Below, one piece after another: positions 55,995-63,780 of a stretch of 64,000 nt of DNA. Within the stretch, counting starts at the first letter, position 1. Every line of letters starts with the position of its first letter. The notes beneath the pieces were generated by a model. The model was not told where the DNA came from and searched no databases. It was given only the letters and a program-made list of their open reading frames with translations. The translations under genes were made by a program, and so were the position numbers. Origin of the DNA: Vibrio lentus (lineage in GTDB: Bacteria > Pseudomonadota > Gammaproteobacteria > Enterobacterales > Vibrionaceae); the NCBI RefSeq assembly GCF_002875945.1, contig NZ_MCZK01000036.1:1-64000 (forward strand), written 5' to 3'.

Positions 55995-56447
55995 ATGATT
56001 CCACTCAATACTTCGATTGTATCCGGTGTCGCAATTTCTAAGATCGACGGACAAACGAAAATGCTATTAATGAAGCGTGTGAAAGGCGAGTTTTGGTGCC
56101 ATGTTGCAGGCTCGATTGAAGCGGGTGAAACAGGCTGGCAGGCTATTGTTCGTGAGTTTGAAGAAGAGACACAGATTCAAGTAAAAGACTTGTATAACGC
56201 TCAGTTTCTAGAGCAGTTTTACGAGGCGCACGTGAATGTAATTCAGCTAATCCCAGTGTTTGCCGTTGTGTGTCCTCCCAACCAAGCGATTGAATTGAAT
56301 GACGAACACACCGAGTACCGTTGGTGCAATTTAGAAGAGGCGAAAGCGTTAGCGCCGTTCCCTAACCAACATGCGGTTTACGATCATATTTGGTCATACT
56401 TTGTCGATAAGCCAGTCAATCCGCTTTACCGAGTCAAATTGAACTAG
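55995..56447 (+). CDS. Nudix hydrolase
   Basis: A 150-residue protein with the Nudix box GSIEAGETGWQAIVREFEEET (GX5EX7REUXEEXGU with Thr at the usual Gly). AGGTAACG precedes ATG 55995. It probably cleaves a nucleoside diphosphate derivative, perhaps dihydroneopterin triphosphate-like as in related short Nudix proteins (inference). Convergent with the deaminase gene. Confidence 0.88.
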   Translation: MIPLNTSIVSGVAISKIDGQTKMLLMKRVKGEFWCHVAGSIEAGETGWQAIVREFEEETQIQVKDLYNAQFLEQFYEAHVNVIQLIPVFAVVCPPNQAIELNDEHTEYRWCNLEEAKALAPFPNQHAVYDHIWSYFVDKPVNPLYRVKLN

Positions 56448-56464
56448 CAGTGGCTGTTTAAGAG

Positions 56465-56890
56465 CTAGGACTTACCAAGGTACGGGGTTAAAAAGGCGCT
56501 CACTTGTGCTTGGCATAGCCCTATATCCACTTTCACGCCGTGCGATTCGAGTATCGCTACACCACGACCATTATTGCGCGGATCTGGGTCTAGCATGGCA
56601 ATGACGACGTGTTTTACACCTGCTTTAACCAATGTATTGGCACAAGCGGGTGTTCTGCCAACAAAAGAGCAGGGCTCCAATGTCACGTAAGCCGTAACAC
56701 CTTCCATTTCGCGGTTATAGCTATTTAGCGCCTCGACCTCTGCGTGATTTCCACCGACCTTTTGTGTGTACCCAACCGACACGACCTCTCCGTTTTTGAC
56801 CAAAACACAGCCCACAGGCGGGTTTGGTTGGCAATCAGGTAGGGCTTGGCGCGAAGCTTCGAGCGCTTTCAGCATGTATTGTTGGTTCAT
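56465..56890 (-). CDS. stand-alone RibD-type deaminase domain protein
   Basis: A 141-residue zinc deaminase. HAEVEAL (zinc His and catalytic Glu) and PCSFVGRTPACANTLV (PC..C zinc cysteines), with PNPPVGCVLVKNGEVV at the N-terminus, match the deaminase half of RibD. The C-terminal reductase half of bifunctional RibD is absent. It may deaminate a pyrimidine or pterin; a riboflavin role is unproven. Confidence 0.85.
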   Translation of the reverse strand: MNQQYMLKALEASRQALPDCQPNPPVGCVLVKNGEVVSVGYTQKVGGNHAEVEALNSYNREMEGVTAYVTLEPCSFVGRTPACANTLVKAGVKHVVIAMLDPDPRNNGRGVAILESHGVKVDIGLCQAQVSAFLTPYLGKS

Positions 56891-57005
56891 GATCGTTACT
56901 CTGTATGACGAGAAGGCGCAGCAGTTAGTCGCCAGGCGCGGTTGATGAGATTAGTGACTAACTTACTAAGCTAATAAGCGGGGCATGTTCGATCTGATTG
57001 GCTTT

Positions 57006-57596
57006 TTAGTCAATGGTTTTCATTTTGAACCCGGCCGATCGTTGGCTGTTTCCAATCGTTAACTTGGACCAATGGGTTAGCCAGTTCTTGGATTGGACTC
57101 GTTGATCAAACACGTCGCGGCTGCGATTGGGGTTCGGTGTGATTTTTAAATCAAACAAGCTCTCTAAACCAAAAGCAGAAATACACTCGATTTCCCCTGT
57201 TGGGCTTTGATTTACGGCGACTGCCGTCTCTTTCTCTGGCCAGTAACTCATCGCATCTAATGCGCTTTGATAAGGTTTGTCGCCATTTCGGGTGTGCATA
57301 TTGGCTTGATTGCGAACTTGCCAATTCAATTCAGGTAACCACTGTTGAAGCTGAGCTTCATATTGAATAGCTGACTCGTAAGCGATATCACTACGATCAA
57401 AGTAGATCACATCAATGTCATTGAGTGGTGTAGGGGAGTCAAAGCCATGCAAGTTATCCCAAACAAGGTTTCGCACAAAGCCTGCGGCGACATAGCATTG
57501 TGGTAAACCCAGTTGGGAGACACAACCTAAAATCTGCATTCTCAAGGGATCTTGCTTGATCAACCTGATGATGCGGTTGGTTAATAGCTCGGACAT
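57006..57596 (-). CDS. DUF925-type nucleotidyltransferase-fold protein
   Basis: A 196-residue protein. CYVAAGFVRNLVWDNLHG and LNDIDVIYFD (the metal-binding Asp-x-Asp) are the nucleotidyltransferase signature, and RSRDVFDQRVQSKNWLTHW ends the domain. Activity of the family is unknown. Its ATG directly follows the TAA of the preceding ABM gene (TAAATG), so translation is coupled. Confidence 0.83.
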   Translation of the reverse strand: MSELLTNRIIRLIKQDPLRMQILGCVSQLGLPQCYVAAGFVRNLVWDNLHGFDSPTPLNDIDVIYFDRSDIAYESAIQYEAQLQQWLPELNWQVRNQANMHTRNGDKPYQSALDAMSYWPEKETAVAVNQSPTGEIECISAFGLESLFDLKITPNPNRSRDVFDQRVQSKNWLTHWSKLTIGNSQRSAGFKMKTID

Positions 57597-57884
57597 TTAT
57601 GAAGTAGTAACGTCGGTTATTTGATAATGACGCGTTACGTTCTTTGAGATGCTACCCCATTCAGAAGCTTTGACTCGTTGTTGGTGGGCTTCGAATGCTT
57701 TTCTACTAGTGAACTCTTCATAAACTTCAAATCGATTAGGCTGAAGTGAACTTTGACTGACTCGAAATACGATACAGCCAGGTTCTGAGAGGGTAAGCTC
57801 CTTATGAACAACCAGCGCTTGTGTGACTGCTTCTAGGTCGTTGTCTGGCACAAGAATATGCCCTTGTAGAATGACTTTACTCAT
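57597..57884 (-). CDS. antibiotic biosynthesis monooxygenase (ABM)-domain protein
   Basis: A 95-residue ferredoxin-like protein. GHILVPDNDLEAVTQALVVHKELTLSEPGCIVFRVSQS and FEVYEEFTSRKAFEAHQQRV fit the ABM/YgiN quinol-monooxygenase group. ATG 57884 has GGA seven bases upstream; an ATG four codons earlier has no ribosome site. Operon with the DUF925 gene. Confidence 0.86.
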   Translation of the reverse strand: MSKVILQGHILVPDNDLEAVTQALVVHKELTLSEPGCIVFRVSQSSLQPNRFEVYEEFTSRKAFEAHQQRVKASEWGSISKNVTRHYQITDVTTS

Positions 57885-58382
57885 AATCACGTCCATTTAA
57901 TCTTATCCATTACTGTCTTTGTCTATTAAAAGCTCTTCCGTTACAAACATAATCCCATTTTGAGTTTGTGTCGTATAGGCCTATGTGAATAAAAATAGCC
58001 AATTAAAAAGGAATGCTAGTTACGGTGTAACATTGGCACGGAGAAGGTATAGAAAAGACAGTTAGTGGTAGGGGCAGGAAAGGCAAGTTATTGGGAACTA
58101 AATCCGTGTTAGTCCGGTCTATTAAATACGTATCACTGAACTGTATTGATACTGAAATGAATTTGTCATCTGAGATAACTAATCTAAATTTCGAACAACG
58201 GCTTAAGAGATTGAATTGAGCCATAGTTGATAACTAGGTCATACTTTGATGTAAATGGTACTCAAAACTCTATATATTTTGTGATTTGTATCATTGATCT
58301 GGCCGTCAAACACCGTTAGATTCGAATAGTTGGCAATAAAAATAGCTCATGAAGAGCAGTTAAAGAAAAGGAAATATCCCTT

Positions 58383-58466
58383 ATGAAAAAAATGAGAAGA
58401 GCACAGCTTCATCGCGTTCGCATCCAATACTGGAAAGACACAGCGAAAGAAGCTTCAAAGAAATAA
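58383..58466 (+). CDS. possible small basic protein of 27 residues
   Basis: ATG 58383 with AAGGA ten bases upstream, TAA at 58464-58466. The product starts MKKMRRAQLHRVRIQYWKD and ends EASKK; nearly half of the residues are Lys, Arg or His, and it should form an amphipathic helix. A candidate promoter -10 (TATATT near 58273) lies upstream. Function unknown; it could be an RNA-binding or membrane-active peptide, or chance. Confidence 0.5.
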   Translation: MKKMRRAQLHRVRIQYWKDTAKEASKK

Positions 58467-58665
58467 GCTTGATATCGATAACTGAAAAGCGAAAGAGCTT
58501 GAAGTTAAAATGATGAATTAAAAGCTTAGCAACAGAACAGGTTACAAGATCTGTAAACGCAACAAACCGATTTCAATAGCACTCTCAAGGACCTTCATCT
58601 GGTCGGCGACTAAAGAAATCATCCCCCAAAGAGCTGGCAGGCATTAACAACAATGCAATTCAATG

Positions 58666-58685
58666 TCAGCTCATTAATACCTCCT
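58666..58685 (-). other. strong ribosome site followed by two-codon ORF (ATG AGC TGA)
   Basis: On the minus strand AGGAGG (58685-58680) is followed after five bases by ATG AGC TGA (58674-58666). The ribosome site is among the best in the window but the frame stops at once. A second ATG 36 bases downstream opens 19 codons (MPASSLGDD...) without its own ribosome site. It may be a leader minigene, a decayed gene or chance. Confidence 0.4.
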
Positions 58686-58816
58686 AGTTTATCTTTGCCT
58701 CACTCAGTACTCAGCATCCAAAACCAAAATCAAAACTGATCACCAATCCGTATTTTTGCCTCTATCACTAAAACCGTTGTTAGGATTCAAAGCACCTAAA
58801 AATAAACAGCAGCCAA

Positions 58817-58845
58817 TAAAAAAGCTCCCGATTTCTCAGAAGCTT
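58817..58845 (-). terminator. intrinsic terminator of the ABC operon
   Basis: Leftward stem AAGCTTCTGA / TCGGGAGCTT (two G-T pairs) with a GAAA tetraloop, followed by a T run. It lies 92 bp after the permease stop; the heptamer repeat is between. Confidence 0.8.
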
Positions 58846-58878
58846 TGATTTAGATTTTGATATCTGATGAGGTTAGCC

Positions 58879-58920
58879 GCTCAGGGCTCAGGGCTCAGGG
58901 CTCAGGGCTCAGGGCTCAGA
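58879..58920. repeat. heptanucleotide tandem repeat, six copies of GCTCAGG
   Basis: Five exact GCTCAGG units and a sixth GCTCAGA, 16 bp after the end of the ABC permease gene (which runs leftward to 58937) and before its terminator. It is noncoding, in the presumed 3' untranslated part of the ABC operon. Copy number is likely variable between strains. Confidence 0.95.
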
Positions 58921-58936
58921 ATCAGAACAAGTGACT

Positions 58937-59794
58937 CTAGCGTTGGAACAGCGTCTTCAAGCTCACATCATCAGTTCGGTTCAGCTTAAGGCTCAGTAGA
59001 TAGCCACCAATACCGAGCAGTACGTAAATACTTAGCGACAGAATAGAGACTTCTGAAAGCGCACTGAATGGATTGCTTGTCGTGAGCACTTTCATTGGCA
59101 GCGATGCGATGACAGAAAAGAAGTCATTGATGCCATAGAACCCGAATAGCGCGATAGCGAGCCACTTAATCGCAAAGCTTGAGATGAAAATTACAAGCAG
59201 CGGAGAGTTAACCAGTTGCGAAATCGCCAGAGTAACCGTTGCTAATGGCAATAGAACTAGGGCAACCAGCAGCATTCGACCAAAGAAAACCACCCAATTG
59301 GTTAGCACATAGAATAGCGATTGTTGTTCTACTATCAGTGCTAATTGTTGTTCGCTTGAAATGTTCAGAATCCAAAACAGAGAATCAGCGAATAGAACCA
59401 ACAGTGCGCAGATAGCGGGGATAACCACTAAACCGAAACCTAGCTTCACACCGTGAGTCATGGCATTCGATACTGGCATACTTCTCCAAAACATTGAGCT
59501 GCCTTCTTGGCGCTCTTTACGCAGCGTTTTAGGGATATAAAGCGTCGAAAGCAGCAGTGAAATCAAGCCTGCGCCAAAGTAGATCACTGAGTTTAGATCT
59601 TGTGCGAACTCTCTGTGGATGTCACTCACGTCGCCGTTGACTTCCATTTGGAAGAAAAAATCGTGTTGCGCCTGACCGCTAAAGAACAAGCTAACGAAGA
59701 GCAAGAAACCACACAACCCGACAAACAGAGGCAATCGAGTATTAATTTTGTGCTCGATAAGCTCTTTTTCTAGCATGTAAAAACTTGGATGCAT
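58937..59794 (-). CDS. ABC transporter permease (YtrC/D-like)
   Basis: A 285-residue membrane protein with six hydrophobic spans and a large extracytoplasmic loop between spans 1 and 2 (GQAQHDFFFQMEVNGDVSDIHREF). YIPKTLRKERQEGSSMFWRSMPVSNAMTHGVKL resembles ABC-2-type permeases in Ytr-like operons. Its start overlaps the ATPase stop by one base. Cargo unknown, perhaps a cell-wall-active compound (inference from family). Confidence 0.82.
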   Translation of the reverse strand: MHPSFYMLEKELIEHKINTRLPLFVGLCGFLLFVSLFFSGQAQHDFFFQMEVNGDVSDIHREFAQDLNSVIYFGAGLISLLLSTLYIPKTLRKERQEGSSMFWRSMPVSNAMTHGVKLGFGLVVIPAICALLVLFADSLFWILNISSEQQLALIVEQQSLFYVLTNWVVFFGRMLLVALVLLPLATVTLAISQLVNSPLLVIFISSFAIKWLAIALFGFYGINDFFSVIASLPMKVLTTSNPFSALSEVSILSLSIYVLLGIGGYLLSLKLNRTDDVSLKTLFQR

Positions 59795-60648
59795 TATGCC
59801 TTCTCCGTCTGTGTTGCAAGGAATAGGTCTGCGAGACCCACGTTGTAGATGTTACCCAATGATTCAACTTGTTCTTTGTATTGGCCTTCCAGTAACCATT
59901 TAGTGGTTCCTAGCCCAGGTTGTGAGGTCAGTGGGTTGAGCTTCTGAATCTCGCTCGAGTGGTTGTTTGCAACATCGATAATGAAATAGTCGTTCTCGAT
60001 GTCTTCCATGCTCTTTTGCAACACACAGTGGCCTTGCTTCAGAATCAACACGTCCGTTAATAGATGTTCAATCTCTGAAACCTCATGGCTAGCGATGATC
60101 ATCGCGCGTTCGCCGTCATGGAACCACTCTAGAAGATGGCGATAAAAAGTATCGCGGTAGAGTAGATCTAGGCCTAGCGTTGGCTCATCTAAGATCAATA
60201 CCTGAGTGTCGGTAGCAATGATGATCGCAAGATGAAGTTGTACTTTCATCCCTTTAGAAAGCTGCTTGATCGTTGAAGAGAGCTTGATGTTGGTGCTGCT
60301 TAACGTTTGTTCCGCTTTTTGTTTATTGAAGCTTGGGTGTACACCTTGGGTGTAGCGAAGCAGTTGTTTAACCGTCATCCACTCAGGCAACACGTTTACA
60401 TCTGAAATGTACGATAAGTGCTGCATGAGTTCTGCGTGCTGGTGGATAGGGTGGTAACCATTCACCTCAATCTCACCTTGATAGTTGTGTCCACCAAGCA
60501 GTGATTTGATCAGTGTCGATTTACCCGCGCCATTGTGGCCAAGCAGCCCAAGCACTTGGCCCGGCTTTAACTCAAAGCTGATGTTCTCAACACCCACTTG
60601 GTTTGAATAGGTTTTGGTTACGTTTTTCACTGAAAGTAAAGTACTCAT
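59794..60648 (-). CDS. ABC transporter ATP-binding protein (YtrB-like)
   Basis: A 284-residue ATPase with Walker A GHNGAGKST, the Q-loop region YISDVNVLPEWMT, signature LSKGMKVQLHLAII and Walker B VLILDEPTLGLD. The C-terminal ~70 residues are an accessory domain. Overlaps the GntR gene by four bases and the permease gene by one, so the three form one tightly coupled operon. Confidence 0.9.
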   Translation of the reverse strand: MSTLLSVKNVTKTYSNQVGVENISFELKPGQVLGLLGHNGAGKSTLIKSLLGGHNYQGEIEVNGYHPIHQHAELMQHLSYISDVNVLPEWMTVKQLLRYTQGVHPSFNKQKAEQTLSSTNIKLSSTIKQLSKGMKVQLHLAIIIATDTQVLILDEPTLGLDLLYRDTFYRHLLEWFHDGERAMIIASHEVSEIEHLLTDVLILKQGHCVLQKSMEDIENDYFIIDVANNHSSEIQKLNPLTSQPGLGTTKWLLEGQYKEQVESLGNIYNVGLADLFLATQTEKA

Positions 60649-61016
60649 GACTTGTCCTTTATATGTTGTTCTAGCTGTTTCACGAGTTCTTCGACACTCA
60701 TATCAATGATGCCTAGCGTCTCAGCGATGGCTGGGATCTGTGTGTTAATGAAAGTTTGGTGTGCCGATTCTTTCAACTTTTGAAGTGCACCTTCCGCCAC
60801 ATACATGCCTTGGCCGCGTTTTTTCTCGACTAGGCCTTCATCAACCAGTAACTGATAGCTTTTCATGACCGTCAGGTGGTTGATCTTGAGATCGGCGGCA
60901 ACCGCACGCACAGAGGGCAATGCTTGTTGCTCTAACCAAACACCTTGAAGAATTTGGTCACTGATCTTCGCAGCAAGCTGCCTGAAGATCGGTTGGTCGT
61001 CTTTCCATTCGGTCAT
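60645..61016 (-). CDS. YtrA-type GntR-family repressor
   Basis: A 123-residue regulator with a winged helix (PIFRQLAAKISDQILQGVWLEQQALPSVRAVAADLKINHLTVMKSYQLLVDEGLVEKKRGQGMYV) and a short C-terminal helical dimerisation part, as in YtrA. It heads an operon with an ABC ATPase and permease and probably represses it through the palindrome at 61032-61053, relieved by antibiotic or another envelope signal (inference). Confidence 0.91.
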   Translation of the reverse strand: MTEWKDDQPIFRQLAAKISDQILQGVWLEQQALPSVRAVAADLKINHLTVMKSYQLLVDEGLVEKKRGQGMYVAEGALQKLKESAHQTFINTQIPAIAETLGIIDMSVEELVKQLEQHIKDKS

Positions 61017-61031
61017 AATTAAAACTGTATG

Positions 61032-61053
61032 GTGATATACATGTGTATAACAC
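61032..61053. promoter_or_regulatory. putative operator of the YtrA-like repressor
   Basis: Arms GTGATATACA and TGTATAACAC around TG pair with one mismatch; the inner TATACA/TGTATA is perfect. It lies 16 bp before the GntR gene start, overlapping the expected promoter. Confidence 0.75.
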
Positions 61054-61172
61054 TAACCTTTTTATTCGAATTGGCAAGGGTTTTATAGAAATAGATAGGA
61101 TATTTTTATAGTTGGATGTTCAGTAAAAACAATGTCATTATATAGTACTCCGTATTGTGGTGTTGAATTCGT

Positions 61173-63707
61173 ATGTTGCACATTAATGACAAAAAACTGG
61201 TTTGGTTTACCAAGTATTTGCCAATAACCATCATCATCTTTTCTGCGATCATATTGAATGTGGCGATGTTCACGAGCGTAGACCACAAGGTTAAGGCATT
61301 GGTTAATCTCATCAGAACGGATTACATTGCAGCGCAAAAAGAATCGATTGAGACACAAGTGTTGCAGGTGTCTCAGCAAATCACTCATACTCAGCGCCTT
61401 ATCGAATCTGAGACAAAAAAGACAATCACCCGTCGCTTAGATAGAGCCTATACCGCTGCTCGAAATATTTACTCCTCCAATCAACACCTGCCGCAAGAAG
61501 AACTCAAGTTACTCATTCTTAATGAGATTAGAAAGCTGAGCTATGCCAAGGAGAAGGGGTATATCTATGCTTATGACATGCAAGGTAATGTGTTAGTCCA
61601 TCCGCTTTTTCCTGATCTTGAAAACACAAACCAGTTGGAAGAGACCGACATTCGAGGCGTGCCTGTCATTAAAGAGCAAATCGACCTTCTGAAAGCGAGC
61701 AATGGAGCTTACTCTCGCTATTTTGCGCCTCGTCCGGGGTTTGATGGGCAGGATTTCGAAAAGCCTCATCTCGGTAGCGACCACTTTGAAAAACTCAGCT
61801 ATATCCGCCGGTTTGAGCCGTTTGATTGGTATTTCGGTACAGGTGTTTCGATTGAAGATGTTAAGCGCACGAGTTACCTACGAATCCTTGAGATCTTGTC
61901 GACGGTGACGATTGGTGATAATGGATATTTATTTGTTTTTGAGAAGAACGGCAACAGCTTGCTTCATGCGAACCAGATTTATGCAGGGCAAGAACTTAAT
62001 GTGTATGACCTGATTGGAGATGACTTCAAACAAGATGTTCTGGCTCAAGCTGAGACGGGCGGGTTTGTCGACTACATGGCGGAAGATAAACAGGGCGCGA
62101 TGGGCCCAAAGAGCAGCTACGTACAAAATGTCGGTGATTGGGACTGGATTGTTGGCACGGGGATTTACCTGAATAACGTCAATGCCTCGATAGAGAAGCG
62201 AAAGGATCAGTTATTAGCCGAGTCTCGCAATGAATTCGGGCTCGTCTTAGTCATGAGTGTGCTGGTTACCCTAGTATGCATTTTTATCAGCGCTTTGGTT
62301 GGTCGAAGGATATCGATGCGCTTTGCTCAAATGGAACAGAGAATTTCCGATGACTTCAATCGAATCCAAAATAGCCGTCGCCGTCTTCAACATATGGCAA
62401 GACACGACTCTTTAACCGCTCTCCCAAATCGCTCAGAACTCGAACTGCAAGTCAGCCGAGCTATCGCGCATTCAAAGCTCGAAGGCAAGTTGGTGGCATT
62501 AGTGTTTGTGGATTTAGATAACTTCAAACGCATCAATGACCAATATGGTCACGCGAGCGGAGATGAACTGCTGAAACAGATAGGTCAGCGCTTCGAGCGT
62601 ATCTTGGAGCCTAACGATATCGTGTCACGCTTCGGAGGTGATGAATTTGTCTTCTGTCTGCCGGGTATTCACGACCTTGTGGAAGCGGAAAAGAAAGTTC
62701 AACAAATCCAAGATGTCTTTGAACCTTTGTTTGATCTGCATGGTTCTCCTGTTTCTACGCAATGCTCAGCGGGTGTGTCTATGTATCCTTATGATGGAAC
62801 AGAGGTGGAAGAGCTGCTGACTAAGGCCGATATTGTGCTGTACAAGGCGAAGGAGCAGAATAAAGGCGATGCGGTTTTCTATGACGATGTGATCAATCAG
62901 AAAGTGAAGTATGACTTTTCGATTGAAGAACAGTTAGAAACAGCTTTAGATAAGGGCGAGTTCAGTGTGCTTTATCAACCTCAAGTGGACTCGCATACCG
63001 AGCAGCTAAAAGGTGTTGAGGCACTGTGTCGTTGGCACAATAGTGTACTAGGTTTTGTGTCTCCGCTGGATTTCATTCCGGCAGCAGAACGAGTCGGTAA
63101 GATTCACGAGATTGGTGAGTTTGTGTTAAAAAAAGCATGTGAAGACACTTTGAGCTTAATGCCAAACGGACCTGAAGCGGTATGTGTTTCCGTGAACGTG
63201 TCACCTAAACAAGTCTTTGAACTTGGCTTCGATGACAAGGTGATTGGTCTCGTAGAGGCAGTGGGCATCGACCCTTGCCGAGTGACTCTAGAACTGACAG
63301 AAAACATCCTCATCAAAGACCTACATATTGTTGAGCCAATACTGAGAAAGCTTCGTGAGTATGGGTTTGGCATCTCGCTCGATGATTTTGGTACGGGCTT
63401 TTCATCACTGAATTACCTCAATACGTTGCCGATCACCGAGATCAAGATCGATCGCTCTTTCATTGGCAAACTCAACTCCAGTCAACACAGCGAAACCTTA
63501 GTTAAAGCGATTATTGATATTGGCGCATCATGCCAAATGAAAGTCGTCGCTGAAGGGGTTGAAACCCCAGAGCAGATGGCGAAGTTGCAGCAATACCATT
63601 GTGATTTATTACAAGGGTACTACTTTGATAAGCCGCTCTCCGCTCAAGGGTTAGTTGATTCTTATTTTTCTGTGCACTCTAAAAATCTTGCGTGTAACAA
63701 CTCTTAA
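61173..63707 (+). CDS. cache-sensor GGDEF-EAL protein (cyclic di-GMP turnover)
   Basis: An 844-residue inner-membrane protein. TM1 at about residues 12-31, a first Cache domain (about 55-200; YIYAYDMQGNVLVHPLFPDLENTNQ), a second similar Cache segment (about 210-330; DNGYLFVFEKNGNSLLHANQ, WDWIVGTGIYL), TM2 at ~355-372, GGDEF with RFGGDEF at about 486-492, then EAL with VEALCRWH near 614, ELTEN, DDFGTGFSSLNYL and EGVETPEQ. Both catalytic signatures look intact, so it could make or break cyclic di-GMP. It has no obvious operon partner; a small gap separates it from the convergent EAL gene. Confidence 0.95.
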   Translation: MLHINDKKLVWFTKYLPITIIIFSAIILNVAMFTSVDHKVKALVNLIRTDYIAAQKESIETQVLQVSQQITHTQRLIESETKKTITRRLDRAYTAARNIYSSNQHLPQEELKLLILNEIRKLSYAKEKGYIYAYDMQGNVLVHPLFPDLENTNQLEETDIRGVPVIKEQIDLLKASNGAYSRYFAPRPGFDGQDFEKPHLGSDHFEKLSYIRRFEPFDWYFGTGVSIEDVKRTSYLRILEILSTVTIGDNGYLFVFEKNGNSLLHANQIYAGQELNVYDLIGDDFKQDVLAQAETGGFVDYMAEDKQGAMGPKSSYVQNVGDWDWIVGTGIYLNNVNASIEKRKDQLLAESRNEFGLVLVMSVLVTLVCIFISALVGRRISMRFAQMEQRISDDFNRIQNSRRRLQHMARHDSLTALPNRSELELQVSRAIAHSKLEGKLVALVFVDLDNFKRINDQYGHASGDELLKQIGQRFERILEPNDIVSRFGGDEFVFCLPGIHDLVEAEKKVQQIQDVFEPLFDLHGSPVSTQCSAGVSMYPYDGTEVEELLTKADIVLYKAKEQNKGDAVFYDDVINQKVKYDFSIEEQLETALDKGEFSVLYQPQVDSHTEQLKGVEALCRWHNSVLGFVSPLDFIPAAERVGKIHEIGEFVLKKACEDTLSLMPNGPEAVCVSVNVSPKQVFELGFDDKVIGLVEAVGIDPCRVTLELTENILIKDLHIVEPILRKLREYGFGISLDDFGTGFSSLNYLNTLPITEIKIDRSFIGKLNSSQHSETLVKAIIDIGASCQMKVVAEGVETPEQMAKLQQYHCDLLQGYYFDKPLSAQGLVDSYFSVHSKNLACNNS

Positions 63708-63780
63708 TCCGATTGATGTCTAGAGTTCACAGGTGCTTTGATATTAAGTAATTAACTAAGTATTTAAGCAATTAAAGTGA

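Larger units (their letters stand above)
57885..58936. other. gene-poor kilobase between two leftward operons
   Basis: It contains a 27-codon rightward ORF (58383-58466), a strong leftward ribosome site with a two-codon ORF (58666-58685), a leftward terminator (58817-58845) and a heptamer tandem repeat (58879-58920). A 73-codon leftward frame at 58003-58224 has no ribosome site and is not called. Confidence 0.55.

Noticed and set aside
58003..58224. Leftward 73-codon frame in the gene-poor kilobase
   Set aside because: No ribosome site or recognisable motif; likely chance open frame.
58879..58920. CRISPR-like array
   Set aside because: The units are seven bases with no spacers; it is a simple tandem repeat, and no cas genes are present.
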